From positions 1 to 40,911 of the forward strand of contig NZ_AUDH01000027.1 of the NCBI RefSeq assembly GCF_000425365.1: a DNA stretch of 40,911 nt, given 5' to 3'. The position numbers were made by a program, and so were the translations under genes. This document shows, piece after piece, positions 1 to 10,201 of this stretch (position 1 is the stretch's first letter; every line of letters starts with the position of its first letter). The stretch is from Rubritepida flocculans DSM 14296. Its GTDB lineage: Bacteria; Pseudomonadota; Alphaproteobacteria; Acetobacterales; Acetobacteraceae. The notes below the pieces were generated by a model, which was not told the DNA's origin, ran no database searches, and saw only the letters and a program-made list of their open reading frames with translations.

Positions 1-6
1 ACCACG

Positions 7-1194
<1,188 letters not shown>

Positions 1195-1204
1195 GCGAAC
1201 CGCC

Positions 1205-1513
1205 ATGGACAGCCAGAACATCCGCATCCGCCTCAAGGCGTTCGATCACCGCGTGCTGGACGGCAGCACGCGCGAGATCGTGAACACCGCGAAGCGGACC
1301 GGCGCACGGGTGCGCGGCCCCATCCCGCTGCCCACGCAGATCGAGCGGTTCACCGTGAACCGCTCCCCGCACGTGGACAAGAAGTCGCGCGAGCAGTTCG
1401 AAATCCGGACGCATCGCCGCCTGCTCGACATCGTGGACCCCACCCCGCAGACCGTGGACGCGCTGATGAAGCTCGACCTCGCCTCGGGCGTGGACGTCGA
1501 GATCAAGATCTGA
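1205..1513 (+). CDS. rpsJ: 30S ribosomal protein S10
   Basis: S10 sits in the 30S head, and in E. coli it also acts with NusB in antitermination (family knowledge). The 102-residue product is full length (E. coli 103) and shows the conserved start [11 protein letters not shown], the central PIPLPT loop and RTHRRLLDI. It starts 10 bp after the tuf stop, so there is no room between tuf and rpsJ for an E. coli-type S10 leader through which L4 would regulate. It is probably co-transcribed with tuf. The Shine-Dalgarno sequence is weak. Confidence 0.97.
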   Translation: MDSQNIRIRLKAFDHRVLDGSTREIVNTAKRTGARVRGPIPLPTQIERFTVNRSPHVDKKSREQFEIRTHRRLLDIVDPTPQTVDALMKLDLASGVDVEIKI

Positions 1514-1523
1514 GGATCCGGTC

Positions 1524-2207
1524 ATGGCCACCCAGACCCGGACGGGGCTGATCGCGCGCAAGCTCGGCATGACCCGTCTGTTCAACGAGGACGGCTCCAC
1601 CACGCCGGTCACCGTGCTGCATGTGGACGCGGTGCGGGTCGTCGCGCAGCGCACCGCCGAGCGCGACGGCTACGACGCCGTGCAGCTCGGCTTCGGCAAG
1701 GCGAAGGCGAAGAACGTCTCCAAGCCCAATCGCGGGCATTTCGCCAAGGCGGGCGTCGAGGCGCCGCAGAAGGTGGCGGAGTTCCGCGTGGATGCGGCGG
1801 CTCTCCTGCCGCCCGGCGCGTCCCTCTCGGTGACGCATTTCGTCAAGGGCCAGAAGGTGGACGTCACCGGCACGACGAAGGGCAAGGGCTTCGCGGGCGC
1901 GATGAAGCGCTGGAACTTCGCGGGCCTCGAGGCCTCGCACGGCGTGTCCATCAGCCACCGTTCGCACGGCTCCACCGGCAACCGCCAGGATCCGGGCAAG
2001 ACCTTCAAGAACAAGAAGATGGCGGGCCATCTCGGCGTCGAGCGCGTGACCACGCAGAACCTCGAGGTCGCCGGGCATGACGTCGAGAAGGGCCTTCTTC
2101 TGGTCAAGGGCGCGGTGCCCGGGGCCGCGGGCAGCTATGTGCTGGTGCGCGACGCGGTGAAGCGCGCGCGGCCGGCGGAGGCGCCCTTCCCCGCCGCGAC
2201 CGTCTGA
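1524..2207 (+). CDS. rplC: 50S ribosomal protein L3
   Basis: L3 is an early 50S assembly protein whose long loop reaches towards the peptidyl transferase centre. The 227-residue protein is slightly longer than E. coli L3 (209) because of a C-terminal tail rich in Ala and Pro. Recognisable motifs are [11 protein letters not shown] near the N-terminus, [11 protein letters not shown] and the loop [11 protein letters not shown] followed by KKMAGHLG. The Gln in this loop is the position methylated by PrmB in relatives. The ATG at 1524 lies 10 bp after rpsJ, with GGATCCGG upstream giving only a modest ribosome-binding site. Confidence 0.97.
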   Translation: MATQTRTGLIARKLGMTRLFNEDGSTTPVTVLHVDAVRVVAQRTAERDGYDAVQLGFGKAKAKNVSKPNRGHFAKAGVEAPQKVAEFRVDAAALLPPGASLSVTHFVKGQKVDVTGTTKGKGFAGAMKRWNFAGLEASHGVSISHRSHGSTGNRQDPGKTFKNKKMAGHLGVERVTTQNLEVAGHDVEKGLLLVKGAVPGAAGSYVLVRDAVKRARPAEAPFPAATV

Positions 2208-2219
2208 GGATCGAGGACG

Positions 2220-2840
2220 ATGCAGGTCAACGTCATCACGCTGGACAACGCGCCGGCCGGCTCCGCCGAGCTGCCGGACGAGCTGTTCGGCGCCGCGCCG
2301 CGCGCGGACATCATGGCGCGCGTCGTGCACTGGCAGCTCGCGAAGCGCCGCGCTGGCACGCACAAGGTGAAGGGCATGGGCGAGGTGCAGGGCACCACGA
2401 AGAAGCCCTATCGCCAGAAGGGCACCGGCTCGGCCCGCCAGGGCTCGCTGCGCGCGCCGCAGTTCCGCAAGGGCGGCATCGTGCATGGCCCGGTGGTGCG
2501 CGACCACGGCTATTCGCTGCCGAAGAAGGTGCGGCGCCTCGGCCTGATCTCCGCCCTGAGCCAGAAGGCCAAGGACGGGAAGCTGGTGGTGCTCGAGGCC
2601 GCGAGCCTCGGCGAGAACGCCAAGACGAAGCAGATGGCCGCGCGCGTGAAGGCGCTGGGCTGGAGCTCCGCGCTGGTGGTGGATGCGGCGGTGGAGGAGG
2701 GGTTCGCCCGCGCGCTGCGCAACATCCCCGGCCTGGATGCGCTGCCGACGGCCGGCGCGAACGTCTATGACATCCTGAACCATGACCTGCTCGTTCTGAC
2801 GCGCGCCGGCGTGGAAGCCCTGAAGGAGCGCCTGGCATGA
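2220..2840 (+). CDS. rplD: 50S ribosomal protein L4
   Basis: L4 lines the 50S exit tunnel and in gammaproteobacteria represses its own operon through an S10 leader. The 206-residue protein carries the conserved extended loop [11 protein letters not shown] through [12 protein letters not shown] and the [12 protein letters not shown] segment. It follows rplC by 12 bp and its stop overlaps the rplW start (ATGA), which suggests translational coupling. No leader that L4 could bind is present upstream of rpsJ in this window, so regulation, if any, must act elsewhere or differently. Confidence 0.97.
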   Translation: MQVNVITLDNAPAGSAELPDELFGAAPRADIMARVVHWQLAKRRAGTHKVKGMGEVQGTTKKPYRQKGTGSARQGSLRAPQFRKGGIVHGPVVRDHGYSLPKKVRRLGLISALSQKAKDGKLVVLEAASLGENAKTKQMAARVKALGWSSALVVDAAVEEGFARALRNIPGLDALPTAGANVYDILNHDLLVLTRAGVEALKERLA

Positions 2841-3172
2841 GCGCCGCCATCAGCAAGCCTGCGGCCCCGAAGCCGCTGGGCAAGGAGCGCATGTACCAGG
2901 TGATCCTGGCGCCGCTGGTGACCGAGAAGGCCACCATGCTGTCCGAGAAGGGCGCCTACGCCTTCCGCGTGGCGCTGGATGCGGACAAGCGCGAGATCAA
3001 GCAGGCGGTCGAGGGGCTCTTCGGCGTCAGCGTGGTCTCGGTGAACACGCTGGTGATGAAGGGCAAGACCAAGCGCTTCCGGGGCCGCCCCGGCCAGCGT
3101 TCGGACTGGAAGAAGGCGATGGTGCGCCTGGCCGAGGGCCAGAGCATCGACCTCACGACGGGGCTTTCGTAA
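2837..3172 (+). CDS. rplW: 50S ribosomal protein L23
   Basis: L23 sits at the exit-tunnel rim and is the docking site for trigger factor and SRP. The 111-residue product exceeds E. coli L23 (100) because of about 14 extra N-terminal residues rich in Ala/Pro/Lys. The core shows [15 protein letters not shown], the tip loop with [18 protein letters not shown] and [10 protein letters not shown]. The start is placed at the ATG that overlaps the rplD stop by four bases, consistent with translational coupling; an internal Met before YQVIL would give a shorter form but has poorer context. Confidence 0.96.
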   Translation: MSAAISKPAAPKPLGKERMYQVILAPLVTEKATMLSEKGAYAFRVALDADKREIKQAVEGLFGVSVVSVNTLVMKGKTKRFRGRPGQRSDWKKAMVRLAEGQSIDLTTGLS

Positions 3173-3176
3173 TCCC

Positions 3177-4013
3177 ATGGCGCTGAAAAGCTTCAACCCG
3201 GTCACGCCGAGCCTGCGCGGCACGGTCCTGATCGACCGCAGCGGCCTGTGGAAGGGCAAGCCCGTGAAGGGGCTGACCGTCGGCAAGACCAAGACCGGCG
3301 GGCGCAACAACCACGGCCACATCACCTCCCGCTTCCGCGGCGGCGGGCACAAGCAGGCCTATCGCCTCGTGGACTTCAAGCGCCGCGCCAAGCTGGGCGT
3401 GCCCGCGACGGTGGAGCGGATCGAGTACGACCCGAACCGCACCGCCTTCATCGCGCTGCTGAAGTATGCGGATGGCGAGCTCTCCTACATCCTCGCGCCG
3501 CAGCGGCTGAAGGCAGGCGACACGGTGCTGTCGGCCGAGAAGGCCGACATCAAGCCGGGCAACGCCATGCCGCTCTCGGCCATCCCGGTCGGCACGGTGA
3601 TCCACAACATCGAGCTGAAGCCCGGTGCGGGCGGCAAGATCGCGCGCTCGGCCGGCACCTTCGCCCAGCTCGTCGGCAAGGATGCGGGCCTCGCGCAGAT
3701 CAAGCTGATGTCGGGCGAGCTGCGCACGGTGCGCAGCGAGTGCATGGCCTCGATCGGCGCCGTGTCCAACCCGGACAACAGCAACCAGCAGATCGGCAAG
3801 GCCGGTCGCTCGCGCTGGCTGGGCCGCAAGCCGCACAACCGCGGCGTGGCGATGAACCCGGTGGATCACCCGCATGGCGGCGGCGAGGGCCGCACCTCGG
3901 GCGGGCGCCATCCGGTCACGCCCTGGGGCAAGCCGACGAAGGGCGCGAAGACGCGCAACAACAAGCGGACGGATCGCAACATCCTGCGCCGCCGCCACGC
4001 GACGAAGGGCTGA
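3177..4013 (+). CDS. rplB: 50S ribosomal protein L2
   Basis: L2 is a primary 23S rRNA-binding protein near the peptidyl transferase centre and inter-subunit bridge B7b. The 278-residue length fits the family (E. coli 273). Conserved features include [14 protein letters not shown] at the N-terminus, [18 protein letters not shown], the RNA-binding segment [14 protein letters not shown] and the catalytic-centre loop [14 protein letters not shown] (the invariant His is in this loop). The gene lies 4 bp after rplW and 5 bp before rpsS in the S10 cluster. Confidence 0.98.
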   Translation: MALKSFNPVTPSLRGTVLIDRSGLWKGKPVKGLTVGKTKTGGRNNHGHITSRFRGGGHKQAYRLVDFKRRAKLGVPATVERIEYDPNRTAFIALLKYADGELSYILAPQRLKAGDTVLSAEKADIKPGNAMPLSAIPVGTVIHNIELKPGAGGKIARSAGTFAQLVGKDAGLAQIKLMSGELRTVRSECMASIGAVSNPDNSNQQIGKAGRSRWLGRKPHNRGVAMNPVDHPHGGGEGRTSGGRHPVTPWGKPTKGAKTRNNKRTDRNILRRRHATKG

Positions 4014-4018
4014 GGCAC

Positions 4019-4297
4019 ATGCCGCGCAGCGTTTGGAAAGGTCCGTTCGTGGACGGCTACCTCCTGGCGAAGGCCGAGGCGGCGCGCGCCTCCACGCGCA
4101 ACGAGGTCATCAAGACCTGGTCGCGACGGAGCACGATCATGCCGCAGTTCGTGGGCCTCACTTTCGGCGTGTACAACGGGCGCAAGTTCCTCCCCGTGCA
4201 GGTGACCGAGAACATGGTCGGCCACAAGCTCGGCGAGTTCGCGCCGACGCGCACCTTCGGCGGCCACTCCGCCGACAAGAAGGCGAAGCGGGGCTGA
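4019..4297 (+). CDS. rpsS: 30S ribosomal protein S19
   Basis: S19 forms a complex with S13 in the 30S head and contacts the A-site region. The ATG at 4019 opens a 92-residue protein, exactly the E. coli length, beginning [16 protein letters not shown] and containing [25 protein letters not shown] and the ending [12 protein letters not shown]. The frame is open far upstream inside rplB, so a naive longest ORF would be wrong; the conserved N-terminus fixes the start. It lies 5 bp after rplB and 2 bp before rplV. Confidence 0.97.
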   Translation: MPRSVWKGPFVDGYLLAKAEAARASTRNEVIKTWSRRSTIMPQFVGLTFGVYNGRKFLPVQVTENMVGHKLGEFAPTRTFGGHSADKKAKRG

Positions 4298-4299
4298 AC

Positions 4300-4704
4300 A
4301 TGAGCAAGCCGAAGCATCCGCGCGGCCTCAGCGACACCGAGGCGCAGGCGATCACCTACAACATTCGCGTCAGCCCCCGGAAGCTGAACCTGGTGGCGGC
4401 GACGATCCGCGGCGCGCGCGCGCAGGACGCGGTGGCGACGCTGACTTTCAGCAAGCGCCGCATCGCGCAGACGGTGAAGAAGACGCTGGAGAGCGCGATC
4501 GCCAACGCCGAGAACAACCACCAGCTCGACGTGGACCGCCTCGTGGTGTCGCGCGCCGAGGTGGGGCGCGCCATCGTCATGAAGCGCTTTCATGCGCGCG
4601 GCCGCGGCAAGTCGGCCCGCGTGGAGAAGTGGTTCAGCCATCTCAAGATCGTCGTCGCCGAGCAGCAGGTGGCGAAGGCCGGCACGGAAGCGGAGGCCGC
4701 GTAA
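4300..4704 (+). CDS. rplV: 50S ribosomal protein L22
   Basis: L22 has a globular domain on the 50S surface and a beta-hairpin that narrows the exit tunnel, a known site of macrolide resistance changes. The product has 134 residues against 110 in E. coli, with about 18 extra N-terminal residues before [13 protein letters not shown] and an Ala/Glu-rich tail. Core motifs are [24 protein letters not shown] and [13 protein letters not shown]. The ATG at 4300 follows the rpsS stop by two bases. The reading frame is open upstream, so the start rests on spacing and family similarity. Confidence 0.95.
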   Translation: MSKPKHPRGLSDTEAQAITYNIRVSPRKLNLVAATIRGARAQDAVATLTFSKRRIAQTVKKTLESAIANAENNHQLDVDRLVVSRAEVGRAIVMKRFHARGRGKSARVEKWFSHLKIVVAEQQVAKAGTEAEAA

Positions 4705-4705
4705 C

Positions 4706-5383
4706 ATGGGTCACAAGGTCAATCCGATCGGGCTGCGCCTCGGCATCAACCGCACCTGGGACAGCCGTTGGTTCGCGGGCGAGGACTACGCGAAGCTGCT
4801 GCACGACGACCTGAAGCTCCGCGAGACGCTGAAGGAGCGCCTGAAGTCCGCCGGCGTGTCGAAGGTGGTGGTGGAGCGCCCGGCGAAGAAGCCGCGCGTG
4901 ACGATTCACGCCGCCCGGCCGGGCGTCGTCATCGGCAAGAAGGGCGCGGACATCGACCAGCTCCGCAAGGAGCTCTCGGCCAAGGCGGGGGCCGAGGTGT
5001 CGCTCAACATCCTCGAGATCCGCAAGCCGGAGCTGGACGCCACGCTGGTGGCCGAGAGCATCGCGCAGCAGCTCGAGCGGCGCGTGGCCTTCCGCCGCGC
5101 GATGAAGCGCGCCGTGCAGTCGGCCATGCGGCTCGGCGCGCAGGGCATCCGGATCAACTGCTCGGGCCGTCTCGGGGGTGCGGAGATCGCGCGCATGGAG
5201 TGGTACCGCGAGGGGCGCGTGCCGCTGCACACCCTGCGCGCGGACATCGACTACGGCATCGCCACCGCGAAGACGACCTACGGCACCTGCGGCGTGAAGG
5301 TCTGGATCTTCAAGGGCGAGATCATGGCCCATGACCCGATGGCGCAGGACCGCCGGGCGCAGGAACAGGCGCCCCAGCGGTAA
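4706..5383 (+). CDS. rpsC: 30S ribosomal protein S3
   Basis: S3 lies at the mRNA entry channel and, with S4 and S5, contributes to mRNA helicase activity. The 225-residue protein (E. coli 233) starts [14 protein letters not shown] and carries the KH domain with the GKKG signature ([12 protein letters not shown]), then the C-terminal [30 protein letters not shown] and [10 protein letters not shown]. The start at 4706 is set by the invariant N-terminus; an open frame upstream extends into rplV. Spacing is one base after rplV and 11 bp before rplP. Confidence 0.98.
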   Translation: MGHKVNPIGLRLGINRTWDSRWFAGEDYAKLLHDDLKLRETLKERLKSAGVSKVVVERPAKKPRVTIHAARPGVVIGKKGADIDQLRKELSAKAGAEVSLNILEIRKPELDATLVAESIAQQLERRVAFRRAMKRAVQSAMRLGAQGIRINCSGRLGGAEIARMEWYREGRVPLHTLRADIDYGIATAKTTYGTCGVKVWIFKGEIMAHDPMAQDRRAQEQAPQR

Positions 5384-5394
5384 GGATGTGAGCA

Positions 5395-5814
5395 ATGCTG
5401 CAGCCTAAGCGAACCAAGTACCGCAAGGCCCACAAGGGCCGCATCAAGGGCGTGGCGAAGGGCGGCTTCTCGCTGACCTTCGGCGGCTACGGCCTGAAGG
5501 CGCTGGAGCCCGAGCGCGTCACCGCGCGGCAGATCGAGGCGGCGCGCCGCGCGATCACCCGCGCCATGAAGCGCCAGGGCCGCGTGTGGATCCGCATCTT
5601 CCCGGACGTGCCCGTCTCGACCAAGCCGGCCGAGGTGCGCATGGGCTCGGGCAAGGGTTCGCCCGAATACTGGATCTGCCGCGTGAAGCCGGGGCGGATC
5701 ATGTTCGAGATCGACGGCGTGGCGAACGAGACGGCGCGCGAGGCGCTCTCGCTCGGCGCGGCCAAGCTGCCGATCAAGACGAAGATCGTGACGCGCCTGG
5801 GCGCGGAGGCCTGA
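5395..5814 (+). CDS. rplP: 50S ribosomal protein L16
   Basis: L16 organises the A-site tRNA-binding region of the 50S and is a late assembly protein. The 139-residue product is near the E. coli length (136) and shows [27 protein letters not shown], RGKxxP-related [13 protein letters not shown] and the C-terminal LPIKTKIV. It starts 11 bp after rpsC and ends 4 bp before rpmC. The conserved Arg hydroxylated in E. coli L16 lies in the loop after the GGYGLKAL motif in relatives, but modification cannot be read from sequence. Confidence 0.98.
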   Translation: MLQPKRTKYRKAHKGRIKGVAKGGFSLTFGGYGLKALEPERVTARQIEAARRAITRAMKRQGRVWIRIFPDVPVSTKPAEVRMGSGKGSPEYWICRVKPGRIMFEIDGVANETAREALSLGAAKLPIKTKIVTRLGAEA

Positions 5815-5818
5815 GGTC

Positions 5819-6031
5819 ATGACGAAGATCGCGGACATCCGAGCCAAGTCGGCGGACGAGCTGCAGGGCATGCTGCTCGACCTCCGCAAGGAGCAGTTCA
5901 ACCTGCGCTTCCAGCGCGCGACGGGCCAGCTCGAGGCGGTGAGCCGCATCCGGGCGGTGCGGCGCGACATCGCGCGGGTGAAGACCATCATGGCCGAGCG
6001 CGCGCGCGCGGCCGCCAACCCGCAATCCTGA
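5819..6031 (+). CDS. rpmC: 50S ribosomal protein L29
   Basis: L29 is a small two-helix protein at the tunnel exit next to L23. The 70-residue product (E. coli 63) has the typical pattern: [24 protein letters not shown] and [15 protein letters not shown], followed by a short Ala/Arg-rich tail. It follows rplP by 4 bp with a GAGGTC ribosome-binding site immediately upstream, and precedes rpsQ by 13 bp. Confidence 0.97.
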   Translation: MTKIADIRAKSADELQGMLLDLRKEQFNLRFQRATGQLEAVSRIRAVRRDIARVKTIMAERARAAANPQS

Positions 6032-6044
6032 GGAGACCCCGGCA

Positions 6045-6308
6045 ATGCCGAAGCGAGTCCTCACCGGGCGGGTCGTCAGCGACAAGATGGACAAGACGGT
6101 CACCGTCTTGGTCGAGCGTCGCGTGATGCACCCGCTCTACAAGAAGTTCATCCGCCGTTCGAAGAAGTATGCGGCGCACGACGAGGCGAACCTGTGCCGC
6201 GAGGGCGACACGGTCTCGATCCAGGAGTGCCCGCCGATCTCGAAGCGCAAGACCTGGACGGTCATCCTGCGCAATGGCGAGCCGGTCGGTGAAGGGGTGC
6301 AGGCATGA
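6045..6308 (+). CDS. rpsQ: 30S ribosomal protein S17
   Basis: S17 is a primary 16S rRNA-binding OB-fold protein in the 30S body. The 87-residue protein (E. coli 84) shows [31 protein letters not shown] and the conserved [20 protein letters not shown] good ribosome-binding site, GGAGA, lies about 10 bases upstream in the 13-bp gap after rpmC. The stop overlaps the start of rplN by four bases (ATGA). Confidence 0.97.
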   Translation: MPKRVLTGRVVSDKMDKTVTVLVERRVMHPLYKKFIRRSKKYAAHDEANLCREGDTVSIQECPPISKRKTWTVILRNGEPVGEGVQA

Positions 6309-6673
6309 TCTCGGTCGAGACGAACCTGGACGTCGCCGACAACTCCGGCGCGCGCCGCGTGCAGTGCATCAAGGTGCTGGGCGGCACGCGCCGCAAGACG
6401 GCCTCGGTGGGCGACGTGATCGTGGTGGCCGTGCAGGAGGCGATTCCGCGCGGCAAGGTGAAGAAGGGCGCGGTGGAGCGTGCGGTGATCGTGCGCACGG
6501 CCTATCCCGTGCGCCGGCCGGACGGCAGCGCGATCCGCTTCGACCGCAACGCCGCGGTGCTGATCAACAAGCAGGGCGAACCGATCGGCACGCGCATCTT
6601 CGGGCCCGTGGTGCGCGAGCTGCGCGCGCGGAAGTTCATGAAGATCATCAGCCTGGCGCCGGAGGTGCTCTGA
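6305..6673 (+). CDS. rplN: 50S ribosomal protein L14
   Basis: L14 forms inter-subunit bridges B5 and B8 and is the target of the silencing factor RsfS. The 122-residue length is typical (E. coli 123). Motifs include [28 protein letters not shown], a basic [12 protein letters not shown] segment, and the C-terminal [13 protein letters not shown]. It overlaps the rpsQ stop (ATGA) and is followed after two bases by rplX, so all three are likely coupled. Confidence 0.98.
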   Translation: MISVETNLDVADNSGARRVQCIKVLGGTRRKTASVGDVIVVAVQEAIPRGKVKKGAVERAVIVRTAYPVRRPDGSAIRFDRNAAVLINKQGEPIGTRIFGPVVRELRARKFMKIISLAPEVL

Positions 6674-6675
6674 CC

Positions 6676-6996
6676 ATGGCCGCCAAGATCAAGAAGGGCG
6701 ACCGGGTGCAGGTGCTCGCCGGGCGCGACAAGGGCAAGCGGGGCGAGGTGCTGCGCGTGATGCCGGCCGAGGAGCGCGCGCTGGTGCAGGGCGTGAACCT
6801 CGTGAAGCGCCACACGAAGCAGACGCGCATCGGCGAGACGGGCGGGATCGTGACGAAGGAGTCGCCGATCCACCTCTCGAACCTGGCGCTGATCGACCCG
6901 AAGACGGACAAGCCGACGCGCGTGGGCTTCCGCGTCCTGGAGGACGGGAAGAAGGTCCGCGTGGCCAAGGCGAGCGGTGAGGTGCTCGACGCATGA
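6676..6996 (+). CDS. rplX: 50S ribosomal protein L24
   Basis: L24 is an assembly initiator on 23S rRNA and later sits near the tunnel exit. The ATG at 6676, two bases after rplN, opens a 106-residue protein (E. coli 104) starting [20 protein letters not shown], the KOW-motif region, with VNLVKRHTK, the Gly-Gly turn before IVTKESPIH and NLALIDP. An open frame continues upstream through rplN, so the start is chosen from the conserved N-terminus. The stop overlaps the rplE start by four bases. Confidence 0.97.
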   Translation: MAAKIKKGDRVQVLAGRDKGKRGEVLRVMPAEERALVQGVNLVKRHTKQTRIGETGGIVTKESPIHLSNLALIDPKTDKPTRVGFRVLEDGKKVRVAKASGEVLDA

Positions 6997-7697
6997 GCGG
7001 GACGAAGAAGGGCGCCGCCGCCAAGGGCGGCGCGAAGCCGGCCGCCAAGCCCAAGGCGGCGGCCCAGCCGAAGAAGACCGACGCGCCGGACGCCGGGCGC
7101 CGCGTGGAGGCCGTGCCGGCCGCCGCCGGCAAGGCGGCCGCGATGCCGCGCGAGATCGCGCGCCTGCAGAAGCACTACGCCGAGGTGGTGAAGCCCGCGC
7201 TCCAGAAGGAGTTCGGCTACAAGAACCCGATGCAGGTGCCCAAGCTCGAGAAGATCGTGATCAACATGGGCGTGGGCGAGGCCGCGGGCGACCAGAAGAA
7301 GCTGGACGCGGCGGTGGCCGACCTCACGCTCATCTCGGGCCAGAAGCCGGTGCGCACCCGCGCCAAGAAGGCGATCGCGGGCTTCAAGATCCGCGAGGGC
7401 CAGGCGATCGGCTGCAAGGTGACGCTGCGCAAGGCGCGGATGTACGAGTTCCTGGACCGCCTCGTGACGATCGCGCTGCCGCGCGTGCGCGACTTCCGCG
7501 GCATTCCGGGCAACCGCGGCTTCGACGGGCGGGGCAACTACAGCCTCGGCCTGAAGGAGCAGATCGTGTTCCCCGAGATCAACTACGACAAGGTGGACGC
7601 GATCCGCGGCATGGACATCGTCTTCGTGACGACGGCGAGGACCGACAAGGAAGCCAAGGCGCTGCTGAAGGCTTTCGACCTCCCCTTCGTCAACTGA
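6993..7697 (+). CDS. rplE: 50S ribosomal protein L5 with long N-terminal extension
   Basis: L5 is part of the 5S rRNP and bridges to S13 in the 30S head. The family core begins at residue 51 ([18 protein letters not shown]) and includes [33 protein letters not shown] and FPEINYDKV. The first 50 residues are almost all Ala, Lys, Pro and Gly, giving 234 residues against 179 in E. coli. The start at 6993 overlaps the rplX stop (ATGA), as elsewhere in this operon; ATG 7143 would give a standard 184-residue L5 but leave a 146-bp gap. I favour the long form. The tail is probably disordered and basic, possibly an rRNA-binding or lineage-specific extension. Confidence 0.93.
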   Translation: MSGTKKGAAAKGGAKPAAKPKAAAQPKKTDAPDAGRRVEAVPAAAGKAAAMPREIARLQKHYAEVVKPALQKEFGYKNPMQVPKLEKIVINMGVGEAAGDQKKLDAAVADLTLISGQKPVRTRAKKAIAGFKIREGQAIGCKVTLRKARMYEFLDRLVTIALPRVRDFRGIPGNRGFDGRGNYSLGLKEQIVFPEINYDKVDAIRGMDIVFVTTARTDKEAKALLKAFDLPFVN

Positions 7698-7704
7698 TGC
7701 AACC

Positions 7705-7735
7705 GGAAAACCGCCGGCGCGCGCCGGCAGGTTCC
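7705..7735 (+). repeat. Palindromic hairpin between rplE and rpsN
   Basis: The 54-bp gap holds the perfect 16-bp palindrome GCCGGCGCGCGCCGGC (7713-7728), framed by GGAAAACC (7705-7712) and GGTTCC (7730-7735), which can extend the stem with two unpaired A bases. There is no T-run after it, so it is unlikely to be a strong terminator. It may be an RNA-processing or stability element within the spc segment, which is an inference. Confidence 0.4.
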
Positions 7736-7751
7736 AGAGGACCCTGAGCCT

Positions 7752-8057
7752 ATGGCCAAGATCTCTTCCGTCGAGAAGAACAAGCGCCGCGAGAAGCTCG
7801 CCGGGCAGCACGCCAAGAAGCGCGCCGCCCTGAAGGCCATCGTGATGGACCGCGAGGCGCCGATCGAGGACCGCTTCGCCGCGACGCTGAAGCTCGCGCA
7901 GATGCCGCGCAACGCGGCCAAGGTGCGCGTGCGCCTGCGCTGCGAGGTGACGGGCCGCCCGCGCGGCAACTACCGCAAGTTCAAGCTGTGCCGGAACCAG
8001 CTCCGCGAACTGGCCAACAAGGGCCAGCTTCCGGGCGTGGTGAAGGCGAGCTGGTAA
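7752..8057 (+). CDS. rpsN: 30S ribosomal protein S14, zinc-free type
   Basis: S14 binds late in the 30S head. The 101-residue length and the sequence [35 protein letters not shown] and the terminal KASW are those of the long, zinc-independent form; the paired CXXC motifs of the short zinc form are missing. It lies 54 bp after rplE, beyond a palindrome, and 12 bp before rpsH, as in other spc clusters. A weak GAGG-like site precedes the ATG. Confidence 0.97.
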   Translation: MAKISSVEKNKRREKLAGQHAKKRAALKAIVMDREAPIEDRFAATLKLAQMPRNAAKVRVRLRCEVTGRPRGNYRKFKLCRNQLRELANKGQLPGVVKASW

Positions 8058-8069
8058 GGAGCCCCGCGC

Positions 8070-8468
8070 ATGTCCATGTCCGATCCGCTGGGCGATCTGC
8101 TGACGCGCATTCGCAACGCGCACGCCTCGCGCCAGACGCGCTGCGTCGCGCCGGCGAGCCGCCTCAAGACCGATGTGCTGGAGGTGCTGAAGCGCGAGGG
8201 CTACATCCGCGCCTGGCGCGTGGAGGAAATCCGCCCCGGCGTGCGGCAGATCGAGATCGAGCTGAAGTATTCCGAGGGCGAGCCCGCCATCAAGGAGATC
8301 AGCCGCGTCTCGAAGCCCGGCCGCCGCGTCTATTCGAAGATCAAGGAGCTGCCGAAGTTCTACAACGGCCTCGGCATCCAGATCCTGTCCACGCCGCGCG
8401 GCGTGATGAGCGACAACGAGGCCCGCGCCGCCAATGTCGGCGGCGAGGTTCTCTGCCGCGTGTTCTGA
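8070..8468 (+). CDS. rpsH: 30S ribosomal protein S8
   Basis: S8 is a primary 16S rRNA-binding protein and the autogenous repressor of the spc operon in E. coli. The 132-residue product (E. coli 130) shows [21 protein letters not shown], the conserved SKPGRRVY and the C-terminal [27 protein letters not shown] second Met two codons in could also start translation. Whether S8 regulates here is unknown; the rplX-rplE junction where the E. coli repressor site lies is an ATGA overlap in this genome. Confidence 0.97.
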   Translation: MSMSDPLGDLLTRIRNAHASRQTRCVAPASRLKTDVLEVLKREGYIRAWRVEEIRPGVRQIEIELKYSEGEPAIKEISRVSKPGRRVYSKIKELPKFYNGLGIQILSTPRGVMSDNEARAANVGGEVLCRVF

Positions 8469-8478
8469 GGGGGCCGCG

Positions 8479-9012
8479 ATGTCTCGCGTCGGAAAATACC
8501 CGGTTCCGGTGCCGGCGGGCGTGACGGTCACGCTCGCGGGCCGGACGCTGAAGGCCAAGGGCAAGCTCGGCGAGCTCTCGCTCGAGCTGACGGACGCCGT
8601 GGATGTGGAGGTGCGCGCGAACGAGGTCGCCGTCTCGCCGCGCGGCGAGGATCGGCGATCCCGCACCCTGTGGGGCACCACGCGCAGCCTGGTGAACGGC
8701 ATGCTGATCGGCGTCTCGACGGGCTATTCGAAGTCCATGGAGATCACCGGCACCGGCTACAAGGCCGCCATGCAGGGCAATGAGCTGGTGCTGAACCTGG
8801 GCTACAGCCACGAAATCCGCTATCCTGCGCCGCCGGGCATCAAGATCAGCTGCGAGAAGCCCACCTCGGTGAAGGTGGAGGGCATCGACAAGCAGAAGGT
8901 CGGCCAGGTGGCGGCGGAAATCCGCGCCTTCCGCGGGCCCGAGCCCTACAAGGGCAAGGGCGTGAGGTACGACAACGAGGTGATCCTCCGGAAGGAGGGG
9001 AAGAAGAAGTAA
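8479..9012 (+). CDS. rplF: 50S ribosomal protein L6
   Basis: L6 lies near the factor-binding site and the sarcin-ricin loop. The ATG at 8479 follows rpsH by 10 bp with GAGGGGG upstream and gives 177 residues, the E. coli length. It begins [15 protein letters not shown], repeats the two-domain L6 fold, and ends with the signature region [23 protein letters not shown]. An open frame extends upstream into rpsH but the conserved N-terminus fixes the start. The stop TAA shares its last base with the rplR ATG. Confidence 0.97.
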   Translation: MSRVGKYPVPVPAGVTVTLAGRTLKAKGKLGELSLELTDAVDVEVRANEVAVSPRGEDRRSRTLWGTTRSLVNGMLIGVSTGYSKSMEITGTGYKAAMQGNELVLNLGYSHEIRYPAPPGIKISCEKPTSVKVEGIDKQKVGQVAAEIRAFRGPEPYKGKGVRYDNEVILRKEGKKK

Positions 9013-9374
9013 TGGCCGACAAGCTCGCCCTGCAGGCGCGCCGCCGCCAGCGGCTGCGCTACCAGCTCCGGCAGAAGGGCGGGGGGCGTCCCCGCCTGTC
9101 CGTCTTCCGCTCGGGGCGCCATATCTACGCCCAGGTGATCGACGATGCGGCCGGGCGCACCGTCGCGGCGGCCTCCTCGCTCGAGAAGGCGCTGCGCGAG
9201 ACGCTCAAGACGGGCGCCGACAAGGCGGCCGCGGAGACCGTCGGCAAGCTGGTGGCGGAGCGCGCCATCGCCGCCGGCGTCACCGAGGTGGTCTTCGACC
9301 GTGGTCCCTACCTCTATCATGGCCGCGTGAAGGCGCTGGCCGACGCCGCCCGTGAGGGCGGCCTCAGCTTCTGA
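9012..9374 (+). CDS. rplR: 50S ribosomal protein L18
   Basis: L18 binds 5S rRNA and carries it into the 50S with L5. The 120-residue protein (E. coli 117) has [31 protein letters not shown] and the C-terminal [23 protein letters not shown]. The ATG overlaps the rplF stop by one base (TAATG), which points to re-initiation. rpsE follows after 18 bp with a GGGGAGA ribosome-binding site. Confidence 0.97.
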   Translation: MADKLALQARRRQRLRYQLRQKGGGRPRLSVFRSGRHIYAQVIDDAAGRTVAAASSLEKALRETLKTGADKAAAETVGKLVAERAIAAGVTEVVFDRGPYLYHGRVKALADAAREGGLSF

Positions 9375-9392
9375 CGCGCGGGGAGAATCGAG

Positions 9393-10019
9393 ATGGCACG
9401 TGAACCGCGTGGTGGCGGCGAGGGTGGCGAGCAGCAGCGGGGGCGCCGCGGGCGCGACCGCGAGCGCGAGCGCGCGCCCGAGCGCGAGCCCGGCGACGAG
9501 CTGCAGGACAAGCTGGTCACGATCAACCGCGTGGCCAAGGTGGTGAAGGGCGGCCGGCGCTTCAGCTTCGCTGCGCTCGTCGTGGTCGGCGACCAGAAGG
9601 GGCGCGTGGGCTACGGCACGGGCAAGGCGCGCGAGGTGCCCGAGGCGATCCGCAAGGCGACGGAGCGCGCGAAGCGCGGCATGGTGCGCGTGCCCATGCG
9701 CGAAGGGCGCACCCTGCACCACGACGTGATCGGCGAGTTCGGCGCGGGCCGCGTCATCCTGCGCTCGGCGCCGCCGGGCACGGGGATCATCGCGGGCGGC
9801 CCGATGCGCGCCGTGTTCGAGACGCTGGGCATGGGCGATGTGGTGGCCAAGTGCACCGGCACCACCAACCCGCACAACATGGTGAAGGCGACCTTCGCGG
9901 CGCTGACCAAGGCGACGAGCCCGCGCAGCGTGGCCAATCGCCGCGGCAAGAAGGTCTCGGATCTGCTCGGCCCCCGCAAGGAGGGCGCGGAGCCCGCGCA
10001 GGAGGCGGCCCATGTCTGA
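9393..10019 (+). CDS. rpsE: 30S ribosomal protein S5 with Arg/Glu-rich N-terminal extension
   Basis: S5 contributes to decoding accuracy and mRNA unwinding at the entry channel. The core shows [54 protein letters not shown] and [12 protein letters not shown]. The product has 208 residues against 167 in E. coli: about 25 extra N-terminal residues of Arg, Glu and Gly with [12 protein letters not shown], plus an extended C-terminus. The ATG at 9393 has a good GGGGAGA site. The 3' end overlaps rpmD by eight bases. Confidence 0.97.
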   Translation: MAREPRGGGEGGEQQRGRRGRDRERERAPEREPGDELQDKLVTINRVAKVVKGGRRFSFAALVVVGDQKGRVGYGTGKAREVPEAIRKATERAKRGMVRVPMREGRTLHHDVIGEFGAGRVILRSAPPGTGIIAGGPMRAVFETLGMGDVVAKCTGTTNPHNMVKATFAALTKATSPRSVANRRGKKVSDLLGPRKEGAEPAQEAAHV

Positions 10020-10200
10020 GCCGAAGAAGACCGTTCGCGTGACGCAGATCGCCTCCGGCTACGGCCGCAAGCCCGGCCAGCAGGAGACGCTGAAGGGCCT
10101 CGGCCTCAACAAGATCAACCGCACCCGCGAGCTGGAGGACACGCCCGCGGTGCGCGGGATGATCCGCAAGGTCGCGCACCTGGTGAAGGTGGAAGACTGA
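10012..10200 (+). CDS. rpmD: 50S ribosomal protein L30
   Basis: L30 is a small 50S protein present in many but not all bacteria. The 62-residue product (E. coli 59) shows [29 protein letters not shown] split over the usual conserved turn, then [16 protein letters not shown]. It overlaps the end of rpsE by eight bases and ends one base before rplO, so the three are probably translated in a coupled way. Confidence 0.96.
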   Translation: MSEPKKTVRVTQIASGYGRKPGQQETLKGLGLNKINRTRELEDTPAVRGMIRKVAHLVKVED

Positions 10201-10201
10201 G

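Noticed and set aside
7143-7697. Shorter rplE starting at ATG 7143
   Set aside because: Would fit the usual L5 length, but leaves a 146-bp gap and ignores the ATGA overlap with rplX and the open A/K/P-rich frame. Kept as an alternative only.
6648-8702. 684-codon minus-strand frame opposite rplX-rplF
   Set aside because: Overlaps seven certain ribosomal-protein genes and shows only low-complexity composition.
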